The notes below the pieces were generated by a model, which was not told where the DNA came from, searched no databases, and saw nothing but the letters and a program-made list of their open reading frames with translations. 47,320 nt of DNA from Gammaproteobacteria bacterium (GTDB lineage Bacteria > Pseudomonadota > Gammaproteobacteria > Arenicellales > Poriferihabitantaceae): contig VYFG01000075.1 of the NCBI GenBank assembly GCA_009842505.1, positions 1-47,320 on the forward strand, read 5' to 3'. Within the stretch, counting starts at the first letter, position 1, and every line of letters begins with the position of its first letter. This document shows, in pieces, positions 42,367 to 47,320 of this stretch. The position numbers and the translations under genes were made by a program.

Positions 42367-42804
42367 ATCGTGCGTTCGGATTGCCGAAGTTGAATGGCCA
42401 TGACGGGTTTTTCTTTCATCATCTTCGGGATGTGCTGTATTTGGCCGGGTGAGCCAAGTCGGGGGCGCGTCCTCAGGGGACGAGGACGCGCGGCCCACCC
42501 TGAAGGGGTCCTGGGGCGGCGGGTGACGACACGCTGGTGAAAGTCAGGCTGACGCGCGATGGACATTCGGGTCCGATCGGGATGCCTCCCCGGCGTCCCC
42601 GGCTCCAGGCGGATCAGCGTGCCCGTGCCGCCGAGGCATGACCACGGTCACATCGCTGTGCCCGTGCACCCCCGGAAGGCCATGCTTTTCCGCCAGTACC
42701 GGCAGCAAGGGGGCGTTGTGCGGTGAATCGTGGCCATTGAAAACCTCATCTGTGAAATTTCCGGGCTGGTCCTGCCAGAATCACTCCCCGGAACCGCAAG
42801 CCCG
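42367..42804. other. Intergenic region with large hairpin
   Basis: This 438-base region between two convergent genes has no gene I can support. It contains the two-tier hairpin at 42447–42500. On the minus strand 42570–42775 a frame reads DQPGNFTDEVFNGHDSPHNA and continues with a His/Gly-rich stretch, perhaps the remnant of a gene lying downstream of the HbpS-like gene; no family was recognised and it has no start codon. Confidence 0.4.
42447..42500. other. Two-tier hairpin, possible structured RNA
   Basis: The inner stem is perfect: GCGCGTCCTC (42465–42474) with GAGGACGCGC (42482–42491), loop of 7. The outer stem GGGTGAGCC (42447–42455) pairs with GGCCCACCC (42492–42500) in 8 of 9 positions, leaving a 9-base bulge on one side. 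There is no T-run for termination in either direction. Confidence 0.55.
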
Positions 42805-43302
42805 CTAAAACAGGATGTCCTCCTCGATGGCGTCGATGCCAGCTTGTGCACAGAGGTCATCCAGGTCCCCGCCCGGGGCCCCGGATACGCCGATCGCTCC
42901 CACGGTGGAGCCGCCGGCATCGATCAGCAGACCGCCGCCAAGCATGATGGCATCCTCGACGTGCCGGATGCCGGACAGCGTCGTGCCGGCAGCGGTCACC
43001 GAGACAAGTTCGGTGGTGCCGGACCGGAAGCTGGCGGCCGTCCAGGCCTTGCGGCGGGCGGTTTCGGGAGTGTGGGCGCCGGCATACCGGTCCCGGATCA
43101 TGACCTGCGGAAGACCGTTACGATCCGTAACGACAACCGCAACCTGGTAGCCCTCGTCGCGACACTTCTGCAGCGCGGCCCGGGCTGCCTTCAGGGCAGT
43201 ATCCGGCGTGAGATTCTCGGTGGTGAAAAGGGCGGGCTCGTCAGCGTGTCCCTGGGCCGAAAGGAGGATCAGGGCCGCTGCAATGGCTTGTAGTGGTTTC
43301 AT
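42805..43302 (-). CDS. GlcG/HbpS-family (DUF336) periplasmic protein
   Basis: Exported protein of 165 residues. ATG at 43302 gives a signal peptide (MKPLQAIAAALILLSAQGHA/DEPAL); the frame extends upstream to 43401 but without signal features. The mature part is the HbpS/GlcG fold: ALKAARAALQKCRDEGYQVAVVVTD, then DRYAGAHTPETARRKAWTAA, HVEDAIMLGGGLLIDAGG and TVGAIGVSGAPGGDLDDLCA. Family members bind haem or corrinoids or act with redox enzymes. The specific role here is unknown. Confidence 0.87.
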   Translation of the reverse strand: MKPLQAIAAALILLSAQGHADEPALFTTENLTPDTALKAARAALQKCRDEGYQVAVVVTDRNGLPQVMIRDRYAGAHTPETARRKAWTAASFRSGTTELVSVTAAGTTLSGIRHVEDAIMLGGGLLIDAGGSTVGAIGVSGAPGGDLDDLCAQAGIDAIEEDILF

Positions 43303-43599
43303 GTTCGTCAGAATTGTTTTCACCGGAACATAGCTTGGCCCCATTCGTGCCGGATGGCAAGCCCGGCCAATCTTCCCGGCGGTGGGCAGAGGAGATATCA
43401 CTGCACCGTACCGGTATCCAGAACTGGTTGGGAGGGCTTGGCGGGAGGGGATATGCCCGACTACGTGTGCCGAGTGGTTGCGGACGGGGCCGGGCGGCCT
43501 CGCTTCGCCCGGGAAATTTCACCGTGGAGGGATGGTGACGGCCGCCGGTGCCTGCCGGGACGCGCCGTGCCGTCGGCATGAGGCGACGGATCTCCCGTG
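43303..43599. other. Intergenic region upstream of HbpS-like gene
   Basis: About 297 bases between the SelO stop and the HbpS-like start (same strand). It probably contains the promoter of the latter. Frames on both strands overlap one another and have no domains. Confidence 0.35.
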
Positions 43600-45198
43600 T
43601 CAGGTACCGCAGAACGTCTCCAGAACCACCTCTTCCGGCGCCGGCGGCATCTGGTAGCGCTCCTTTCCGGGCTGCCGTTCGTGGGGATTGCGCAGCACCG
43701 CGTGAAATGCATGGAATTCCGAGAAGTCCCCCGCATCCTCGGCGGCCCGGATCGCGGCTTCGATCAGGTGGGTGCGTGGTATGTAGAGCGGATTCACCCG
43801 GCGCATCCGATCCCGGCGCTCCCGGTCGTCCAGGGACTGACCACGCAGGCTGTCCCGCCACCTGGCCAGCCATTCGCCGGCCGGGCCGGGGGTCCCGAAC
43901 TGGCCGGTAAAGGCCTCGTCTTCAGGTCCCTCGCGGCTGCCGAGGGACGACAGGTGGAAGAACGACAGGGTATAGTCCGCCCGGCTGTTTGCCATCAGGT
44001 CCAGCAGGTCTCCGATCAGCTTCTTGTGATCCTCGCCTGCCTGGCCGGGTGTTTCACCAAGGCCGCACTTGGCCCGCATGCCCTGCAGCCATGCCACCTC
44101 GTAGCGCGGTATGAATTTCTCCAGCGCTTCGGTGGCCTGTTCAACGGCCTTTTCCCGGTCGTCATCCAGTATCAAGGCCAGGCATTCGGCCAGCCGGGTC
44201 AGGTTCCACAGTGCGATGTACGGCTGGTTGCAGTAGGCATAGCGGCCCTGGTGGTCAATGGAACTGAATACCTGCTGGAAGTTGAACTGGTCCATGAAGG
44301 CGCACGGGCCATAGTCGATGGTCTCGCCGGCAACGGACATGTTGTCGGTATTCATGACGCCGTGAATGAACCCCAGCTGCATCCATTGGGCGATGAGCGA
44401 GGCCTGCCGGCCGATGACTTTCTCCAGCAACGCCAGGTAGGGCCGCTCCATCCCGTCAAGGTCGGGGTAGTTCCGTCGGATGACATGATCGGCCAGTGCA
44501 CTCACGGCTTCGATATTGCCGCGCCGGGCGTAGAACTCGAAGGTTCCCACCCGAACGAAACTGCGGGCCACGCGGGTGATGATGCCGCCGGGCAGCGCCC
44601 GTTCCCGGAAGACGCTGTCGCCCGTGGTCACGACCGCCAGGGCCCGCGTGGTGGGTACGCCCAGCCGGTGCATGGCCTCGCTGACCAGGTATTCACGCAA
44701 TACCGGGCCGAGCGGGGCGCGTCCGTCCCCGTTGCGGGAAAACACTGTCCGGCCGGAACCCTTCAGCTGGATTCCGTACCCCAGGCCGTCCCGGCCGACC
44801 ACCTCGCCCAGGAGCAGGGCGCGCCCGTCGCCCAATTGCGGATTGAACATTCCGAACTGGTGTCCGGAATAGACCATGGCCAACGGGTCGGCGCCTTCGG
44901 GAATCTCGTTGCCGGCGAACACGGCGGCGCCGTACTCCGAATCCAGCATGTCGGCATCCAGGCCAAGGTCTCGGGCCAGATCACGGTTGAAGCAGACCAT
45001 CCTGGGGCCGGACACCGGCGATGGCCGTGTACGGACAAAAAACCCCTCGCCAAGTGCGGTGTACTGGTTGTTGAAAGGTATCGCTGTCACGGGGTCAACG
45101 GATGGATTCACGGTGGTCCATGGCTTCAGGAACCGTCCGGGGCGGGACCACGTGGGCCCACGGTACGGCCCATCACCCGGCCCGGCTCCGATGGCCAT
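43600..45198 (-). CDS. selO: Protein adenylyltransferase SelO (YdiU/UPF0061)
   Basis: Pseudokinase that transfers AMP to protein Ser/Thr/Tyr residues, 532 residues. Landmarks: IPFNNQYTALGEGFFVRTRP, MVYSGHQFGMFNPQLGDGRA, the nucleotide-binding IQLKGSGRTVFSRNGDGRAP, LREYLVSEAMHRLGVPTTRA, and the metal-binding HGVMNTDNMSVAGETIDYGP. Bacterial SelO normally lacks the selenocysteine of animal forms. The first 35 residues are poorly conserved and a start nearer the VNPSVDPV segment is possible. Confidence 0.92.
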   Translation of the reverse strand: MAIGAGPGDGPYRGPTWSRPGRFLKPWTTVNPSVDPVTAIPFNNQYTALGEGFFVRTRPSPVSGPRMVCFNRDLARDLGLDADMLDSEYGAAVFAGNEIPEGADPLAMVYSGHQFGMFNPQLGDGRALLLGEVVGRDGLGYGIQLKGSGRTVFSRNGDGRAPLGPVLREYLVSEAMHRLGVPTTRALAVVTTGDSVFRERALPGGIITRVARSFVRVGTFEFYARRGNIEAVSALADHVIRRNYPDLDGMERPYLALLEKVIGRQASLIAQWMQLGFIHGVMNTDNMSVAGETIDYGPCAFMDQFNFQQVFSSIDHQGRYAYCNQPYIALWNLTRLAECLALILDDDREKAVEQATEALEKFIPRYEVAWLQGMRAKCGLGETPGQAGEDHKKLIGDLLDLMANSRADYTLSFFHLSSLGSREGPEDEAFTGQFGTPGPAGEWLARWRDSLRGQSLDDRERRDRMRRVNPLYIPRTHLIEAAIRAAEDAGDFSEFHAFHAVLRNPHERQPGKERYQMPPAPEEVVLETFCGT

Positions 45199-45327
45199 GC
45201 CGGCCGGCGCCGGGCGGCATCCGGCTCACTGCGGGATCGGTTCCAATGGACAGGCCGACTCTCTCCGGCCGCCTAGGGCCCTGATGCATGCAGGAAACGG
45301 GGCAAGTAGTGTAACTTTTTGTTTTTA

Positions 45328-45383
45328 TGGTGGCTACGGGTAGATTCGGGTAGATTCGAACTACCGACCCCATCATTATGAGC
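45328..45383 (-). pseudogene. 3' fragment of tRNA-Met(CAU)
   Basis: Read on the minus strand the sequence runs GCTCATAATGATGGGGTC (anticodon loop with CAU and variable loop), then a T arm (GGTAG TTCGAAT CTACC), and CGTAGCCACCA, the 3' acceptor strand with encoded CCA. These parts match bacterial elongator tRNA-Met. The D arm and 5' acceptor strand are missing, replaced by AT-rich DNA. A 10-base segment is tandemly duplicated in the T arm (GGGTAGATTC at 45338–45347 and 45348–45357, plus strand), so the product cannot fold correctly. Such 3' fragments usually mark integration sites of mobile elements. Confidence 0.75.
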
Positions 45384-45414
45384 ATGACCTGATAATAATT
45401 TTTATATATTAATC

Positions 45415-46584
45415 CACTAGTGTCCCAACGTTTCATCCAATACATTCAATTGCTTATACGTCGGTGACATGTCGTTTTTGTGAGCCGTCATGGTAACCAG
45501 TTGATTCAACGGGATTCTCTCGAACGGGGTCAAGCTCAAAATCTGTAGAATTGTGTGGAGACTTTCATTCAGCCAGAGGCGGCTCCGGATGATCGCCACC
45601 AGCACATAGACGGAGATCGCGATCCAGATTTGAGTCTTCACCGCATTCTCCGACGTTCCGAAGAACGACTTGATCCGCAGGTGCTGCTAGATCCACTTGA
45701 AGAACAGTTCTACCTGCCATCGTGCCTGGTACAGTTCAGCGATGGTCAGGGGCGGCAGGACGAAGTCGTTGGTCAGAAACACCAGGGACTTGTCTCTTTC
45801 CCGGTCGACGTACTGGATGCGGCGCAGCTTGTCTGGATATCTTCTTGGGATCCGGCAGGACGACCTGGTCGCAGAGGACCTCGGTGGTCCGGTCCACTTC
45901 CCTTGAGTACAGTCGCCTGAGCGGGGCGTTCTTCTTCGCCCGCAACACGAAATGCGCCCCGTGCAGGTGGAGCGTGTCCAGCTTGACGGCGGCCTTGGTC
46001 TTGCGGAACCGGGCCCATGGAAAGAGGGACAGGCACAGGTCGATGGTGGAGGAGTCCAGGGCATAGACCGTGCTGTCGATATCGAGCCCGTGGCTGTCCT
46101 TGTCGTAGAGGCCTCTGGCTTGTGTGATCAGGTGTTGTGCGAACGAGGCATGGAGCCGCCAGTCCCGGACGTTGTTGGCGTTGGCGAGCGTGTTTCTGGC
46201 CACGCCGCCGCGGATGCCCATGTGATAGAGTTTGCTGGACTGGGCGTGTAGACAGGCCTCGATGTCGCGCAGGCTGGAACGGTAGGTCAGCTGGGCGAAG
46301 GCCATGCACCGGTACGGGTCGCCGCAACTGAATGACTTGACCTTCCGGTGACCACCGTACTGATCCACGAGATGGTGAAACCGGGACTTGGGGAGTTGCT
46401 CCATGACCTGGGCGAAAACGAGCTTACCGGAATACATGGCCAAACGCCTTTCGGGTGGTGAAAGAGGAGTTTGACGACGCCGTCCGGGCGGGCCCGATTC
46501 AAGTCGAAAACGGCCGGAATTCCCATTATCAAAGATTAATCAAGCAGTTACAGTGCTCCATCCGAAAACATTGGGACAGCAGTG
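45415..46584 (-). mobile_element. IS4-family insertion sequence, inactive
   Basis: An element of about 1170 bp delimited by imperfect inverted repeats: CACTAGTGTCCCAACGTTTC at 45415 and its counterpart CACTGCTGTCCCAATGTTTT read inward from 46584 (16 of 20 identical). The transposase gene fills it, its stop codon lying in the left repeat. I see no clear target duplication. Inactivating mutations in the transposase show it is old. Confidence 0.82.
45417..46437 (-). pseudogene. IS4-family transposase, frameshift and stop
   Basis: DDE transposase starting MYSGKLVFAQVMEQLPKSRF at 46437. The N-terminal frame contains FSCGDPYRCMAFAQLTYRSS, LRDIEACLHAQSSKLYHMGI, DIDSTVYALDSSTIDLCLSLF (catalytic Asp) and KAAVKLDTLHLHG (second Asp). 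Near 45838 a frameshift follows VLPDPKK; the other frame continues DKLRRIQYVDRERDKSL and the family signature YQARWQVELFFKWI with the catalytic Glu. There an in-frame TAG (45687–45689) replaces an expected Lys codon. The remainder ends at 45417. Confidence 0.85.
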
Positions 46585-46874
46585 ATAGAAAATATAAAGT
46601 CTCGTAGAGATTTCGTATCGAACTACTTACATGATCTCGGTCTGGACATACCTGATCCGATGGGGGGATTTTATACCTGGATACCGTTGCCAAAATTACT
46701 GGATTCAAAGGGATTAGCGACAGAGATAATCGAAGAAACGGGTGTGATCGTTTTTCCGGGAATTGGATTTGGTGAAAATGGAGAAGGACATATTCGAATA
46801 TCATTGGTTCAGGATATCCCTGTTTGGAAACAGCGCTAACCAAGATAAAACCCTTTTTAGAAAAATATTTTTAG
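46585..46874 (+). pseudogene. C-terminal fragment of class I aminotransferase, cut by IS
   Basis: About 95 residues from the end of a class I/II PLP aminotransferase: RRDFVSNYLHDLGLDIPDPM, GGFYTWIPLP, and GVIVFPGIGFGENGEGHIRI, typical of LL-diaminopimelate and aspartate-type enzymes. The first 300 residues are absent because the IS end at 46584 abuts the fragment. A further shift near 46820 leads to ALTKIKPFLEKYF, the usual terminal helix, and a stop at 46874. The low GC differs from the DNA left of the IS. Confidence 0.8.
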
Positions 46875-46939
46875 AACACAGGAAAATTGCGGGCACGGAC
46901 GATAATTTGGTATTCATGACGAGATGAGGCCTACACCCA

Positions 46940-47320
46940 TTGGCTAGACGAAGAAAAAGATCTGCAAGAGATTCCTCCGCAAGCGGTGTTATACAACAGC
47001 CTTGGGCGCAGCCGGTTAACAGGTTCGGTCCGATATCCATTGTTAGCGAGGACGGGCTAGAAAGTCTTCACCAGGCCTCACTGCGCCTGTTACAGGAAAC
47101 CGGTATGGAGATCTTGAGCGAAGACGCGCGGAATCGTTTTCGAAAAGCCGGGGCCGAAGTCGATGAAGCCACCGCGCGGGTGCGGCTGGAGGCAGATTTG
47201 GTCGAAGAAAAAATCACCCTTGCGCCAGATAGCTTTACTCTCTACGCGAGAAACCCGGTTCACAATCGAGGTACTTGCAAAATTCCCCGGCCAAGCAGGT
47301 TCCTGCCTGACCGGAGGCTA
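46940..47320 (+). CDS. Trimethylamine methyltransferase (MttB) family, partial
   Basis: N-terminal 127 codons of an MttB-superfamily protein running off the window. A TTG start at 46940 gives the family-like MARRRKRSARD; upstream is an in-frame stop. Further landmarks are DGLESLHQASLRLLQETGME, EDARNRFRKAGAEVDEATAR and DLVEEKITLAPDSFTLYARN. The family transfers methyl groups from trimethylamine, glycine betaine or other quaternary amines to a corrinoid protein. The last 20 codons match the family less well, so a frameshift after ARNPVHN cannot be excluded. The pyrrolysine position lies beyond the window. Confidence 0.75.
   Translation, partial: MARRRKRSARDSSASGVIQQPWAQPVNRFGPISIVSEDGLESLHQASLRLLQETGMEILSEDARNRFRKAGAEVDEATARVRLEADLVEEKITLAPDSFTLYARNPVHNRGTCKIPRPSRFLPDRRL

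Noticed and set aside
42570..42775. Minus-strand frame rich in His and Gly downstream of the HbpS-like gene
   Set aside because: It lacks a start codon and a family match; mentioned only as a possible remnant.
1..47320. CRISPR arrays and prophage modules
   Set aside because: No regularly spaced direct repeats and no integrase, capsid, terminase or lysis genes were seen.

Overview
The window looks like a chromosomal segment of a high-GC gammaproteobacterium, probably an uncultivated, metabolically versatile environmental one. The strongest taxonomic signal is the minus-strand run ygfB–pepP–ubiH–ubiI (9706–14163), which is classic gammaproteobacterial synteny, with fur directly downstream. Most genes are GC rich. 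Two stretches look foreign by eye because of their lower GC: 1–5640, and everything right of an insertion sequence at 45415–46584.

Layout. 1–5500: a TRAP transporter (binding protein, small and large permease), a ketopantoate-reductase-like dehydrogenase and a formate/nitrite-family channel. 5634–8231: a junction with a perfect inverted repeat and the C-terminal stump of a 3-hydroxybenzoate 6-hydroxylase, then an intact gentisate 1,2-dioxygenase and a salicylyl-CoA 5-hydroxylase-like flavoprotein. 8284–15601: housekeeping block (PfkB kinase, Fur, two ubiquinone hydroxylases, PepP, YgfB, and a divergent Cys/Met PLP enzyme). 15602–18341: a decaying second TRAP transporter. 18445–25761: a creatinine-use cassette with a divergent LysR regulator, creatininase, a four-gene PotDBCA-type ABC transporter and creatinase. 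26113–27195: a frameshifted surface lipoprotein. 27411–30526: three regulators (LysR, LuxR solo, GntR). 30815–35969: an operon of a glutamine-synthetase-like enzyme, a three-part glutamate-synthase-like complex resembling N-methylglutamate synthase, and a 127-residue unknown protein, closed by a strong terminator. 36190–38241: an unknown gene, a PIN/HTH toxin–antitoxin pair with a frameshifted toxin, and a deleted second copy of the unknown gene. 38243–42366: LysR, a dimethylarginine-hydrolase-like enzyme and an oligopeptide-type binding protein. 42805–45198: HbpS/GlcG-like protein and SelO. 45328–47320: a 3' tRNA-Met fragment, a dead IS4-family element, an aminotransferase stump cut by it, and the start of an MttB-family methyltransferase.

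Common thread (inference). Many accessory genes point to methylated or guanidino nitrogen compounds: creatinine to creatine to sarcosine plus urea, possible methylamine capture as gamma-glutamylmethylamide and N-methylglutamate, possible release of methylamines from methylarginines, and an MttB-type demethylase. Gentisate and 2-oxoacid-type uptake add carbon sources. The least described unit is the glutamine synthetase / glutamate-synthase-module / 127-residue operon, where the synthetase carries a histone-like Lys/Thr tail.

Caution: five loci carry apparent frameshifts (17150 and 17795; about 26250 and 26830; 37240; 45838; 46820). They all fall in accessory genes, which fits real decay, but base errors in the assembly cannot be excluded from the sequence alone.
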